Of a stretch of DNA of 64,000 nucleotides, positions 16,667 through 25,917 are shown one piece after another. The notes beneath the pieces are model-generated. The model was not told where the DNA came from. It saw only the letters and a list, made by a program, of their open reading frames with translations, and searched no databases. Every line of letters starts with the position of its first letter. Within the stretch, counting starts at the first letter, position 1. Made by a program: the position numbers and the translations under genes. The stretch is from Sphingomonas kyeonggiensis (GTDB lineage: Bacteria > Pseudomonadota > Alphaproteobacteria > Sphingomonadales > Sphingomonadaceae), in NCBI RefSeq assembly GCF_030812785.1, contig NZ_JAUSTJ010000001.1, forward strand, positions 124,001 through 188,000. The letters run 5' to 3'.

Positions 16667-16977
16667 GCGGGGCGGAATTCCTCGACGGCTTCGTACATGC
16701 CGAGGGTGAAGGTGGAGACTTCCAGCGCCTGCTGGAACCACGGCAAGGGCCGCGGATCGGCGCGCATCGCTTCGTACGCGGCCTGGCTCTCCCAGCGCGC
16801 GACCATCGTCACCGACTGGCCGTCGAGGCCGCGGTGCAGGGTCGAGCCGAGGAAACCGGATGCGTGACGGACGATCTGCTCGGTCACTTCAGTGAGGAGC
16901 GCGAGCACCCGCGCCTGATGCTCGGGCGCCATGTCGAACCGGTTGATCAGGACGATCGGGCCATCGGCCATGCTCAT
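16663..16977 (-). CDS. Antibiotic biosynthesis monooxygenase (ABM) domain protein
   Basis: A 104-residue dimeric alpha/beta-barrel (ABM fold) protein. NRFDMAPEHQARVLALL at the N-terminus, then FLGSTLHRGLDG and ARWESQAAYEAMRADP, are characteristic. Members are heme-degrading or quinol monooxygenases, or small stress proteins; no specific activity can be assigned. The ATG at 16977 overlaps the stop of the IMPase gene (ATGA), so it is the last gene of the pmbA-IMPase-ABM operon. Confidence 0.85.
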   Translation of the reverse strand: MSMADGPIVLINRFDMAPEHQARVLALLTEVTEQIVRHASGFLGSTLHRGLDGQSVTMVARWESQAAYEAMRADPRPLPWFQQALEVSTFTLGMYEAVEEFRPA

Positions 16978-17756
16978 TTCTCCAGCACTTCCCTTGCACG
17001 ATCTGCCAGCCGCTCGACTGCGGCGGCGTGGATGCCCGGTGCGGACGCGAGCACGCCGAAGGCCTGGCCGCTCGGCGTGTTGAAGCCGAGCGGGCGGCCG
17101 AGCGCGTCGGTGATCGCCGCGCCCGCCTCGCGCGCGACCAGCACCGCGGCGGCGACGTCCCATTCATTGCCCCAGCGGATCGTGGCGAGCAGGTCGGCCT
17201 CGCCCGCCGCGACCATCGCGATGCGCAGCGCGATCGAATTGGGCTTGGCGACCATCACAAGATCGCTGTCGACCCTGGGCAGCTGGTCGGCGGGTACCCG
17301 GGCTCCGGCGAGCATGTCGCGCGGGGCGACGCCGAGGCGCGTACCGTTACGGAAGGCGCCCTTTCCTGCCTCGGCGATCCAGACCTCGCCCCGTGCCGGC
17401 GCGTCGAGCACGCCGATCACCGGCTGGCCGTCCTCGACCAGCGCGATCGACACCGCCCAGCCAGGGCGCCCGCGCAGATAGTCGCGGGTGCCGTCGATCG
17501 GATCGACCACCCAGATGCGCCGCGCGGCCAGCCGTTTGGCATTGTCGGCGGTCTCCTCGGACAGCCAGCCCGCGTCGGGCAGCAGCGCCGCGAGCCGGAT
17601 GCGGAGCAGCGAATCGACCTCGAGATCGACGTCGCAGACCGGACTTCCCGGCACCTTCTCCCAGCGCTTGAAGTCGGTATCCCAGCGCGCCATCGCCAGC
17701 CGCCCGGCCTCCGCGGCGATCGCCGCGACTTCGGAGGCGAGACCGGCCTCAGGCAC
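16974..17756 (-). CDS. Inositol monophosphatase family protein (CysQ-like)
   Basis: A 260-residue Mg-dependent phosphatase of the inositol monophosphatase/3'(2'),5'-bisphosphate nucleotidase superfamily. The metal-binding motifs are LSEETADN (Glu), WVVDPIDGTRDY (both Asp), and GNEWDVAAAVLVAREAG (the W-D motif). Likely substrates are PAP or inositol phosphate. The start is a GTG at 17756 overlapping the end of pmbA by 8 bases. It overlaps the ABM gene downstream by ATGA. Confidence 0.9.
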   Translation of the reverse strand: MPEAGLASEVAAIAAEAGRLAMARWDTDFKRWEKVPGSPVCDVDLEVDSLLRIRLAALLPDAGWLSEETADNAKRLAARRIWVVDPIDGTRDYLRGRPGWAVSIALVEDGQPVIGVLDAPARGEVWIAEAGKGAFRNGTRLGVAPRDMLAGARVPADQLPRVDSDLVMVAKPNSIALRIAMVAAGEADLLATIRWGNEWDVAAAVLVAREAGAAITDALGRPLGFNTPSGQAFGVLASAPGIHAAAVERLADRAREVLEK

Positions 17757-19095
17757 CGGCGATGGTCATCCCGTCGATGCGGAGGGTCGGCGCGTTGATC
17801 CCGTAGCGGAACTCGAGATCGTTCGCCGGCGTCATCGCCAGGAACATGTCCTTAAGGTTGCTCGCGATGGTGATCTCCGAGACCGGACGGGTGATCTCGC
17901 CCTTCTCGATCAGGAAGCCCGCCGCGCCGCGGCTATAGTCGCCGGTGACGCCGTTGACGCCCTGGCCGATCAGCTCGGTGACGAGGATGCCATATTCGAT
18001 CTCGCCGACCAGCGTCTCGGCCGGGATATGGCCTGCCTCCATATAGAGGTTGGACGGCGCTACGCCCGGCGCGCCGCCGATCCCGCGCGAGGCATGGCCG
18101 GTCGGCTCCAGCCCGAGCTGGCGGGCCGAGGCGCTTTCGAGCAGCCAGGTCTCGAGCAGGCCGGCATCGACCAGCTTGACCGGCTGGACCGGCAGTCCCT
18201 CGCCATCAAAGGGGCGCGAGCGCAGGCCGCGCGGGCGATGCGGATCGTCGCAGATCGTCACACCCTTGGCGAAGACCTGCTGGCCGAGCCTGTCGAGCAG
18301 GAAGCTGGTCTTGCGGGTGATCGCCGAGCCGCTGATCGCGCCGAGGAAATGGCCGATCAGTCCGGACGAGACGCGGCGATCGAAGACGACCGGCATCGCG
18401 CCGCTGGGAATCTTCGCCGGATCGAGCCGCGCCACCGCGCGCTCGCCGGCGAGCCGGCCGATCGCCTCGGGCGCTTCGAGCATCGCGGCGTGGCGTGCGG
18501 AGTGATGCGCATAGTCGCGCTCCATGCCGCCGCCGGTACCGGCGAGCACGCTGGCCGAGATGCCATGACTGGTCTGGGCATAGCCGCCGGTGAAGCCATG
18601 GCTGGTCGCGAGCGTCATCACCGAACGCGAGGCGCCGGCGCTGGCGCCTTCGCTGTTGGTCACGCCCACGACCGCGCGCGCGGCTTCCTCGGCCAGCAGC
18701 GCACGGGCCTTGAGCGTTGGCGGATCGACATGGGCGCCGTCGTCGAGGTCGAGCATCGGCGGGCTGCCGCGGAGCAGCCGGTCCTCGGGGGCGAGGCCGG
18801 CCCATTTGTCCTCGGGCGCTTCCCTGGCCATGGCCACAACGCGCTCGACGAGCATGTCCATCGCGGCGGCGCTCAGGTCCGAGGTGGAGACGCTGGCCGA
18901 GCGGCGACCGACGAACACGCGCAGGCCGAGCTCCTCGCTCTCCGAGCGCTCGATATCCTCGAGCTCGCTCATGCGCACCGAGATCGACTGGGAGCTGTCG
19001 GCGGCGAACACGGCATCGGCGGCATCGGCGCCGGCTGCACGCGCGCGGGCGACGACATCGGCGGCGCGTTCGCAGGCTTCGGAGATGGTCAGCAT
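17749..19095 (-). CDS. pmbA: TldD/PmbA family protein (TldE/PmbA)
   Basis: A 448-residue member of the TldD/PmbA family, most like the TldE (PmbA) subunit. TldD/TldE form a heterodimeric zinc metalloprotease that trims unfolded peptides (microcin B17, CcdA). The N-terminal QSISVRMSELEDIERSESEELG, the RHAAMLEAPEAIGRLAGERAV region, and the C-terminal ISEITIASNLKDMFLAMTPAND are family hallmarks. It lacks HExxxH, as expected of TldE, so it needs TldD, which is not in the window. First gene of the operon with IMPase and ABM. Confidence 0.92.
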   Translation of the reverse strand: MLTISEACERAADVVARARAAGADAADAVFAADSSQSISVRMSELEDIERSESEELGLRVFVGRRSASVSTSDLSAAAMDMLVERVVAMAREAPEDKWAGLAPEDRLLRGSPPMLDLDDGAHVDPPTLKARALLAEEAARAVVGVTNSEGASAGASRSVMTLATSHGFTGGYAQTSHGISASVLAGTGGGMERDYAHHSARHAAMLEAPEAIGRLAGERAVARLDPAKIPSGAMPVVFDRRVSSGLIGHFLGAISGSAITRKTSFLLDRLGQQVFAKGVTICDDPHRPRGLRSRPFDGEGLPVQPVKLVDAGLLETWLLESASARQLGLEPTGHASRGIGGAPGVAPSNLYMEAGHIPAETLVGEIEYGILVTELIGQGVNGVTGDYSRGAAGFLIEKGEITRPVSEITIASNLKDMFLAMTPANDLEFRYGINAPTLRIDGMTIAGA

Positions 19096-19126
19096 CGAGG
19101 GGACTTAGGGAGCCGGAGGCGGAACG

Positions 19127-20041
19127 TCAAAGCGTCTGTCCGACGACAAAGCAGGCGGCGAACATCAGCAGGCCGGCATTGCGGTTCGAACGGAAGCGGG
19201 CGAGCGCGTTGGTGCCGTCCTGCGGATCGAGCGTGGCGACCTGCCAGAGCAGGTGGAGCGCCATCGGCAGCAGCGCCGCCAGCGCGAGAGGATCGGGACG
19301 CATCTGCCAGAAGGCGGCGCCCCAGCAGGCCAGCGCGATCAGGTAGAAGGCAGTGACGCCGCCCCGGACATGGCTGCCCATCGCCCGCGCCGAGGAGCGG
19401 ACGCCGACCAGCGCATCGTCCTCGATGTCCTGGATCGCGTAGATCGTGTCGTAGCCGATCACCCAGGCGATGCAGCCGGCATAGAGCAGTGCGAGCGGCA
19501 GCAAAGGCTGGCCGCCGATCTCCACCCAGCCGACCAAAGCCGCCCAGGAAAAGACCAGGCCGAGCCAGGCCTGGGGCCACCAGGTGATCCGCTTCATGAA
19601 GGGATAGGCGGCAACCGGGGCGATGCTGGCCAGCGCGACGAGGCGCGCGGGCCAGTGGAGCTGGAACCAGACGACCAGCCCGATCAGGCACAGCGCGGCG
19701 AGCCAGAGCGTGGCGGCCTTCACCGACACCGCGCCGCTCGCCACCGGGCGGCTTCGGGTGCGGGCGATCTGGCGGTCGAGGTCGCGATCGACGATATCGT
19801 TGAAGACGCAGCCCGCGCCGCGCATGGCGATGCTGCCGACCAGCAGCCAGAGGATCAGATCCCAGCGCTCGACCGCACCCTTGGCCAGCGCGACCGCCCA
19901 GGCGCCGGGCCAGAACAGCAGCCACCAGCCGATCGGCCGGTCGAAGCGGGCGAGCAGCGCATAGGGCCGCCAGCCGCTGGGGAGCAGGCCCACCAGCCCG
20001 CGATGCTCGGTATCCGGAACGATCTGCTGCGCTTCTGCCAT
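19127..20041 (-). CDS. ubiA: 4-hydroxybenzoate octaprenyltransferase UbiA
   Basis: A 304-residue integral membrane prenyltransferase that attaches the polyprenyl tail to 4-hydroxybenzoate in ubiquinone biosynthesis. The ATG at 20041 (MAEAQQIVPDTEHRG) is chosen because upstream sequence is non-hydrophobic filler. The first Asp-rich motif is NDIVDRDLDRQIARTRSRP and the second is YDTIYAIQDIEDDALVG, both Mg-diphosphate ligands. About eight or nine hydrophobic helices follow. It sits 31 bases upstream of pmbA on the same strand. Confidence 0.95.
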   Translation of the reverse strand: MAEAQQIVPDTEHRGLVGLLPSGWRPYALLARFDRPIGWWLLFWPGAWAVALAKGAVERWDLILWLLVGSIAMRGAGCVFNDIVDRDLDRQIARTRSRPVASGAVSVKAATLWLAALCLIGLVVWFQLHWPARLVALASIAPVAAYPFMKRITWWPQAWLGLVFSWAALVGWVEIGGQPLLPLALLYAGCIAWVIGYDTIYAIQDIEDDALVGVRSSARAMGSHVRGGVTAFYLIALACWGAAFWQMRPDPLALAALLPMALHLLWQVATLDPQDGTNALARFRSNRNAGLLMFAACFVVGQTL

Positions 20042-20154
20042 GCGTCCCGTCTCCGCGCGGCGGGAGGAAAGATCAAGCCCGCAACAATCTGGCATAATTC
20101 TGCGACAAACTGCGCAGAGGGCAGGATCGGATCCTTTCATTCCGGAAACATCCG

Positions 20155-20844
20155 ATGCGCCTTATCCTTGCCAGCCTGACCCTTGCCGCAATCGCCAGCC
20201 CCGCCCTGGCCGACAGCACGCCCAATTTCTTCATCAGCCCGATGGGCGAGCCGTTCCGCGGGCCCGATGCGCCCAATATCTGGTTTGACAAGGCCGACAC
20301 GAACCATGACGGCATCCTCACGCAGGACGAGATGGAAGCCGATGCCGCGCGCTTCTTCGCGACGCTCGACAAGAACAAGGACGGCGAGATCGATCCCGAC
20401 GAGATCGAGAATTACGAAACGGTGGTCGCCCCGATGATCCGGGTCGGCGGCTATATGGGCACCGAACCCGAATCGACCGAGGGGAGCGGTGACAGCGATT
20501 CGCCCCGGCCCAAGGCGACCTATGTCGCGCAGGGCGCGGCGCGCTTCGGCTATTTCGACTATCCCGAGCCGGTGGTGGTGGCCGACACCAATTTCGATCG
20601 CGGCGTGGATGCGCGCGAGTTCCGCATCGCCGCCGACAAGCGCTTCGCGCTGCTCGACAAGAATGGCGACGGCAAGATCGAGAAGAGCGAGCTGCCCAAG
20701 CTCGAGGCATCGAGCTTCAAGCCTGGCAAGCGCGGTGGCGGCGGACGCGGCATGGGCGGCCATGGCGGCGGCCGGCGCCGCGGCGGCGGTGGCGGTGGCT
20801 TTGGCGGCGGTGGCATGGGGCCGGGCGGCGGCATGGGCGACTAG
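20155..20844 (+). CDS. Exported EF-hand calcium-binding protein
   Basis: A 229-residue protein with a signal peptide (MRLILASLTLAAIASPALA) and four EF-hand-like loops: DTNHDGILTQDE, DKNKDGEIDPDE, DTNFDRGVDAREF (degenerate) and DKNGDGKIEKSE. The last 40 residues are Gly/Arg-rich low complexity (GGGGRGMGGHGGGRRRGGG). It is probably periplasmic or surface-bound and calcium-responsive. It is divergent from ubiA with a 113-base gap. Confidence 0.88.
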   Translation: MRLILASLTLAAIASPALADSTPNFFISPMGEPFRGPDAPNIWFDKADTNHDGILTQDEMEADAARFFATLDKNKDGEIDPDEIENYETVVAPMIRVGGYMGTEPESTEGSGDSDSPRPKATYVAQGAARFGYFDYPEPVVVADTNFDRGVDAREFRIAADKRFALLDKNGDGKIEKSELPKLEASSFKPGKRGGGGRGMGGHGGGRRRGGGGGGFGGGGMGPGGGMGD

Positions 20845-20868
20845 AGCTCAACCGACGCCATGATGACA

Positions 20869-20890
20869 CCGCGCCCTACGTGGGGCGCGG
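20869..20890. terminator. Hairpin after EF-hand gene
   Basis: CCGCGCCC/GGGCGCGG, 8-base perfect stem with a six-base loop, between the EF-hand gene and the convergent YodC-like gene. No T run follows on the + strand, so a terminator role is uncertain. Confidence 0.35.
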
Positions 20891-20900
20891 CATCGACGGC

Positions 20901-21086
20901 TTAGCTGTAAAATTCAAGCGAGGTCAGAGGAAATACTCCTGTTTCGAGTTTATTCTTCTCAAACCATTGGCACCACGCATGCAGTGGGCCTCCAGAAGAT
21001 CTTTGCCCGATATTTTCGACAGTCATCACCGGACCGCCCGACTTCAGCTGCACCGTGGAACCTATACCGATCTCTGCTTCAGCCAT
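20901..21086 (-). CDS. YodC-like DUF2158 small protein
   Basis: A 61-residue protein of the DUF2158/YodC family, function unknown. It has GSTVQLKSGGPVMTVENIG at the N-terminus and HAWCQWFEKNKLETGVFPLTSLEF after it, the normal extent of the family (about 60 residues, beta-rich). Its codons and the surrounding 20.89-21.18 kb are visibly richer in A/T than the rest of the window, suggesting recent acquisition. It stands alone. Confidence 0.85.
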   Translation of the reverse strand: MAEAEIGIGSTVQLKSGGPVMTVENIGQRSSGGPLHAWCQWFEKNKLETGVFPLTSLEFYS

Positions 21087-21249
21087 TCAGTGCCCCTTCC
21101 TCATCATCGTTAACCATTATCTACGCCACATTGAACCTTCAATAATGTGATGTCTATCGAGAGACGAAAGTAATTTGGGTCATTCCGGACCGTCCATTAA
21201 GCGAGCCAAGGGAGTGACGCGGGGCGCGCTCCACGGCTAGAGCAGGCAG

Positions 21250-21990
21250 ATGCCCGCTACGCCCGCCTGGCCGCCCCAGTCCGCCCCGCGCCTGTTCGTC
21301 GAGACCACCCTCTCGCCCGGCGAGATCAGGATCGATGGGCCGCAGGCGCATTATCTGATCTCGGTGATGCGGATAAAGCTCGGCGAGGCGATCAAGCTGT
21401 TTGACGACAGGACCGGCGAATGGGCCGGGGTCGCGCGCCAGATCGGCAAGCGCGACCTGATCCTCGAAGTGACCGACCAGCTGCGCGAGCGCGAGCCGGT
21501 GCCCGACCTGTGGCTGTGCGCCGCGCCGATCAAGAAGGGGCGGATCGACTGGATCGCGGAGAAGGCCTGCGAGCTGGGGGTCGACCGGCTGGTGCCGGTG
21601 CTCACCCGCCGCGCGGTGGTCGACAAGCTCAACCTCGAGCGGCTGCGCGCGCACATGATCGAGGCGGCCGAGCAATGCGGGCGCACCGCCCTGCCCCAGC
21701 TCGAGGCGATGGTGAAGCTGCCGGCGCTGCTGCGCGACTGGCCCGGGGAGCGCGTGCTGTTCTTCGCCGACGAGACCGGCGGCGTGCCGGCGGTGGATGC
21801 GATGCGGGCCAATCCGGGCCCGGCGGCGATCCTGATCGGGCCCGAGGGCGGCTTCGACGATGCCGAGCGCGAGGCGATCAAGGCGCATCCCAGGGCGATC
21901 GGGATAGCACTGGGGCCGCGGATTCTGCGGGCGGAGACTGCGGCGGCGGCCGCGGTGGCGCTGTGGATGGGGGCTGCGGGGGACTGGTGA
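21250..21990 (+). CDS. rsmE: 16S rRNA (uracil(1498)-N(3))-methyltransferase RsmE
   Basis: A 246-residue SPOUT-class methyltransferase that modifies U1498 of 16S rRNA using SAM. The N-terminal PUA-like domain contains RLFVETTLSPGEIRIDGPQA; the knotted C-terminal domain has IKKGRIDWIAEKACELGVDRL, LIGPEGGFDDAEREAI and LGPRILRAETAAAAA, all diagnostic. The ATG at 21250 is about 160 bases from the low-GC YodC-like gene. It converges with the ICMT-like gene at 21995. Confidence 0.95.
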   Translation: MPATPAWPPQSAPRLFVETTLSPGEIRIDGPQAHYLISVMRIKLGEAIKLFDDRTGEWAGVARQIGKRDLILEVTDQLREREPVPDLWLCAAPIKKGRIDWIAEKACELGVDRLVPVLTRRAVVDKLNLERLRAHMIEAAEQCGRTALPQLEAMVKLPALLRDWPGERVLFFADETGGVPAVDAMRANPGPAAILIGPEGGFDDAEREAIKAHPRAIGIALGPRILRAETAAAAAVALWMGAAGDW

Positions 21991-21994
21991 CGGA

Positions 21995-23293
21995 TTAGCC
22001 GCGGATCTTGCTTCCCGCCCAGGCGAAGAACCGCGGCACCGGCGCATTGCGCTGCATCCAGGCGCTATATTCCTGATAGGCGGGGTCGCTGCCGAGATGC
22101 AGTTCCTCGGTACGCGCGCGCCAGTAATAGATGCCGCTCACGCACGCCATGATCCCGGCGTTGCGCAGCCCCTCGACCCAGGTCGTGGTGGCGAGGAAGG
22201 GCAGGCCGGAGAGCCACCAGAACAGGTTCTTCGACAGATAGGCCGGGTGACGGCTCCACGCATAGGGCCCGTGGGTCAGGATGCCGCGGTGCGTGAGGTT
22301 CGAGAAGCGGATGCCGAAGGCGATCGTCGCCCAGGCATAGATGCCGGTCAGCACCACCAGCACCACGCCCAGCCCGCCGAGGATCCAGGGATGGCCGGCG
22401 AACCACCAGGTCCAGTCGGCGCTGCCGGGATGATAGTCGAGCACCCCGCCTTCGTTCATCAGCACGAAGGGCGGGTAGCAGATCAACGCCGCGGTCCAGC
22501 CCGCCGCATAGGGCGTGGCGGTGCGGATGTGCGAATCGAGCGGCCGCATCGTCAGGATGTAGCCGGCGGTGGCGAAGGCGACGTCGATCACGAACATGAA
22601 GCTGATGCAGTAGTTCGCGATCACCGCCGGGCTGTCGAACATGTGCGCGAAGTTCCAGCCGACGAAATCGCCGAAATTGGGCGGCACGATCGAGAGCATG
22701 AAGGCGAGAAAGAAGCCCTTCACCGCCCAGCTGCGCAGATGATTGTGGATCGCCGAAGTGTCGATCGGCTCCTTGAGCCCCATCAGCCAGGCGCCGAGAT
22801 GCCAGGCGCCATCCTTCGGCTGGACGAGCTTGCGATCGAGCCAGAGGACATAGGGGATCGAGAGCAGGAACAGCGCCGGCGCCGCCATCTCGATGCACCA
22901 GATCGACCAGGCGAAATTGGCGTAGCGGCCGCTCCACCAGAAGCGGAAGGTGGCGTAGATCAGCGCGATGCCGCCCCAGGTGAGCCACAGGCCGGTGAGC
23001 TTGGTCACCGAGATGTCGAGCGTCTCCCGAAGCGTGCGCGGCGAGGACCAGTCGATACCGGTGCTCGGGTTGCGGTGCACCTTGTCGACGAGGACCGACC
23101 AGAGGACCATCGGCACCGCGCAGGCGACGACGTTGACCAATGCCGAATAGGGGCCGTCGAGCCGGTACAAAGTGGCGAACATCGTCCACAGCGCCATGCC
23201 CGCCAGGCCGGCCATACCCACCCCGGTGCTCACCGCCGAGCGGGGGCGCGGATCGGCCTTTGCATCGGCGGCCAGCTTGGGATCGTGATACAT
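21995..23293 (-). CDS. ICMT-like polytopic membrane methyltransferase
   Basis: A 432-residue protein with about nine hydrophobic helices. The C-terminal GPYAWSRHPAYLSKNLFWWLSG and the later YYWRARTEELHLGSDPAYQEYS match the isoprenylcysteine carboxyl-methyltransferase/phospholipid-methyltransferase fold, in which the RHP and E residues bind SAM. The N-terminal half is an unusual 200-residue membrane region not found in short ICMT proteins. The methyl acceptor is unknown; a lipid or quinone is plausible. Confidence 0.78.
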   Translation of the reverse strand: MYHDPKLAADAKADPRPRSAVSTGVGMAGLAGMALWTMFATLYRLDGPYSALVNVVACAVPMVLWSVLVDKVHRNPSTGIDWSSPRTLRETLDISVTKLTGLWLTWGGIALIYATFRFWWSGRYANFAWSIWCIEMAAPALFLLSIPYVLWLDRKLVQPKDGAWHLGAWLMGLKEPIDTSAIHNHLRSWAVKGFFLAFMLSIVPPNFGDFVGWNFAHMFDSPAVIANYCISFMFVIDVAFATAGYILTMRPLDSHIRTATPYAAGWTAALICYPPFVLMNEGGVLDYHPGSADWTWWFAGHPWILGGLGVVLVVLTGIYAWATIAFGIRFSNLTHRGILTHGPYAWSRHPAYLSKNLFWWLSGLPFLATTTWVEGLRNAGIMACVSGIYYWRARTEELHLGSDPAYQEYSAWMQRNAPVPRFFAWAGSKIRG

Positions 23294-23400
23294 GGCGGAA
23301 ACGAGTAGCGCGCAATGGTTAGCGTCCCGTGAAGGATTGCGCCTCCGCGCGGCCCTTTACCTGCCCGCCCGCAGGGTCCTATGACCCTGCAATCCTAAGA

Positions 23401-25326
23401 ATGAGGTCGCTTCCCCCGATGATCCGCGCGCTCGCCGCAGCTGCCCTGCTCGCTTCCGTCTCCGCCCCGGCACTCGCCCAGAACGCGGCGGCCCAGAATT
23501 CGGCGCCGGCACAGACCGCGCCCTATCCGAACACCATCCCCGATGCGCGCGACGTGGCTTATCCGGGCACGCTGACGCTCGACATCGACGCGACCGACAT
23601 CACCCGCGGCATCTTCAACGTGAAGCAGACGATCCCCGTCGCGAAGGCGGGGCACATGGTGCTGCTCTATCCGAAGTGGATTCCCGGCAAGCACGGCCCG
23701 CGCGGTGAGATCGAGAAGCTGGGCGGCCTGGTCATCAAGGCAAACGGCAAGGTGATCCCGTGGAAGCGCGATCCGGTCGACGTCTTCGCCTTCCACATCG
23801 ACGTGCCGGCGGGCGCCAAGAAGCTCGATGTCAGCTTCAACTTCGTCTCGGCGACCGTGGGAGACCAGGGGCGCATCGTGATGACGCCGAACCTGATGAG
23901 CCTGCAGTTCTTCTCGCTCAGCCTCTATCCGGCCGGCTATTTCACTCGCCGCATCCCGATCCAGGCCAAGGTGACCTATCCGGCAGGCTGGACCGCCAGC
24001 TCGGCGGTGGACGCGAAGGTGGCCGGCAACGTCTACACCTATGACAAGACCAATTACGACGTGCTGATGGACTCGCCGGTACTCGCCGGCCGCTATTACC
24101 GCCAGTTGAAGCTGACCGACCGCGTCTCGGTCGAGACCTATGCCGACAGCCCCGAGGAGCTCGCCGCCAAGCCCGAGCATGTCGATGCGCTCAAGAAGCT
24201 GGTCGAGCAGGCGGTGAAGACCTTCGGGGTCGAGCATTACGACCATTACCGCTTCCTGTTCTCGATCAGCGACGAGCTGGGCGGGATCGGTGTCGAGCAT
24301 CACCGCAGCTCGGAGAACGGCACGGGCCTGGGCTTCTTCACCAAATGGGACGAGAAGGCGACCAGCCGCAACTTGCTGCCGCACGAATACACCCATAGCT
24401 GGGACGGCAAGTTCCGCCGCGGCGCCGACCTGTGGACCCCCGATTTCCGCACCCCGATGCGCGGCTCGCTGCTCTGGGTCTATGAGGGCCAGACCCAGTT
24501 CTGGGGCTATGTGCTCCAGGCGCGCTCGGGCCTGGTGAGCAAGGCCGACACGCTCGACCAATATGCCGGCATCGCCGCCAGCCTCGACAACCGGAAGGGC
24601 CGCACCTGGCGCCCGATGGGCGACACCACCAACGATCCGGTGATCACCCCGCGCTCGCCCAAGGGCTGGGTGAGCTGGCAGCGCAGCGAGGACTATTACA
24701 ACGAGGGCCTGCTGATCTGGCTGGATGCCGATTCGATCATCCGCGAGAAGAGCCGTGGCACCAAGTCGATCGACGATTTCGCCCATATCTTCTTCGGCGG
24801 CCGCGACGGCGATTATGGCGAGCTGACCTATACGTTCGACGACGTGGTCGCGACGCTCAACCAGGTCGTGCCCTATGACTGGCGCAAGTTCCTCGACGAG
24901 CGGGTGAACGGCACGTCGCAGAATGCCCCGCTCGGCGGGTTCGAGCGCAACGGCTATAAGCTGGTCTATAACGACACCCCCAACAAGGCGACGCCCAAGA
25001 CCAGCACCGACCTGTCCTATTCGATCGGCGTGGCGATCGGGCCCAAGGGCATCTCCGGCGTGATGTGGGGCAGCCCGGCCTTCGACGCGGGAATCACCCT
25101 AGCCGACGAGATCGTCGCGGTGAACGGCACGGCCTTCACCGGCGACAAGCTGAAGGACGCGGTGAAGGCGGCCAAGGGCGGCAAGGACCCGATCAAGCTC
25201 ACCGTGAAGCGCGGTTCGCGCTACCGCGACGTGGCCATCGACTATCACGATGGCCTGCGCTATCCGCACCTCGAGAAAACAACCGAAGGAGAGGCTGGCC
25301 TGGATAAACTCCTCCAGCCGAAGTGA
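23401..25326 (+). CDS. M61 family metallopeptidase with PDZ domain (second)
   Basis: A 641-residue exported glycyl-aminopeptidase-like enzyme. Signal peptide MRSLPPMIRALAAAALLASV (cleavage near ALAQ). The N-terminal M61 beta domain is followed by the catalytic domain with LLPHEYTHSWDG (His328, Glu329, His332) and third ligand Glu362 in LLWVYEGQTQFW. A PDZ domain is at about 555-630 (AFDAGITLADEIVAVNG). Starts at 23401 or 23419 are both possible. It precedes ppa by 42 bases on the same strand. Confidence 0.92.
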   Translation: MRSLPPMIRALAAAALLASVSAPALAQNAAAQNSAPAQTAPYPNTIPDARDVAYPGTLTLDIDATDITRGIFNVKQTIPVAKAGHMVLLYPKWIPGKHGPRGEIEKLGGLVIKANGKVIPWKRDPVDVFAFHIDVPAGAKKLDVSFNFVSATVGDQGRIVMTPNLMSLQFFSLSLYPAGYFTRRIPIQAKVTYPAGWTASSAVDAKVAGNVYTYDKTNYDVLMDSPVLAGRYYRQLKLTDRVSVETYADSPEELAAKPEHVDALKKLVEQAVKTFGVEHYDHYRFLFSISDELGGIGVEHHRSSENGTGLGFFTKWDEKATSRNLLPHEYTHSWDGKFRRGADLWTPDFRTPMRGSLLWVYEGQTQFWGYVLQARSGLVSKADTLDQYAGIAASLDNRKGRTWRPMGDTTNDPVITPRSPKGWVSWQRSEDYYNEGLLIWLDADSIIREKSRGTKSIDDFAHIFFGGRDGDYGELTYTFDDVVATLNQVVPYDWRKFLDERVNGTSQNAPLGGFERNGYKLVYNDTPNKATPKTSTDLSYSIGVAIGPKGISGVMWGSPAFDAGITLADEIVAVNGTAFTGDKLKDAVKAAKGGKDPIKLTVKRGSRYRDVAIDYHDGLRYPHLEKTTEGEAGLDKLLQPK

Positions 25327-25368
25327 CGGCAGAGGGGCGCCAAACCGCCCAGCTAAGGAAATACTAGC

Positions 25369-25917
25369 GTGCGTATCGATCTTATTCCGGTGGGTGATGA
25401 TCCGCCGAACAGCCTGAACGTGATCATCGAAGTGCCCGTCGGCGGCGAGCCGGTGAAGTACGAGTTCGACAAGGAAAGCGGCGCGCTGTTCGTCGACCGC
25501 ATCCTGCACACGCCGATGCGCTACCCGGCCAATTACGGCTTCGTGCCGCACACCCTGTCGCCCGACGGCGATCCGCTCGACGCGCTGGTCATCGCGCGCT
25601 CGCCCTTCGTGCCGGGCTGCGTGGTGCGTGCCCGCCCGATCGGCGTGCTCAAGCTCGAGGACGAGGCCGGCGGCGACGAGAAGCTGATCTGCGTGCCGGT
25701 CGACTCGACCTTCCCCTACTATTCGGACATCGGCGAGCGGCAGGACCTGCCCTCGATCGTGCTCCAGCAGATCGAGCACTTCTTCAAGCACTACAAGGAC
25801 CTCGAGTCCGAGAAGTGGGTACGCATCGGCCAGTGGGGCGATGCGGAAGAGGCCCGCAAGATCGTGCTCGAAGCGATCGAAGCCGCAAAGAAGGCCAAGG
25901 AGGCCGCGGCCGCCTGA
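25369..25917 (+). CDS. ppa: Inorganic pyrophosphatase
   Basis: A 182-residue family I soluble pyrophosphatase that hydrolyses PPi to phosphate and pulls biosynthetic reactions forward. The metal-binding signature DGDPLDALV is present, with YEFDKESG and MRYPANYGFVPHT upstream. The start is a GTG at 25369 with AAGGAA eight bases upstream. The C-terminal Lys/Ala tail (EAAKKAKEAAAA) encodes the strong AAGGAGG that appears to serve the next gene, which overlaps the ppa stop. Confidence 0.97.
   Translation: MRIDLIPVGDDPPNSLNVIIEVPVGGEPVKYEFDKESGALFVDRILHTPMRYPANYGFVPHTLSPDGDPLDALVIARSPFVPGCVVRARPIGVLKLEDEAGGDEKLICVPVDSTFPYYSDIGERQDLPSIVLQQIEHFFKHYKDLESEKWVRIGQWGDAEEARKIVLEAIEAAKKAKEAAAA

Noticed and set aside
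17488..19356. A 622-codon rightward frame opposite pmbA.
   Set aside because: Antisense shadow crossing three genes; no support.
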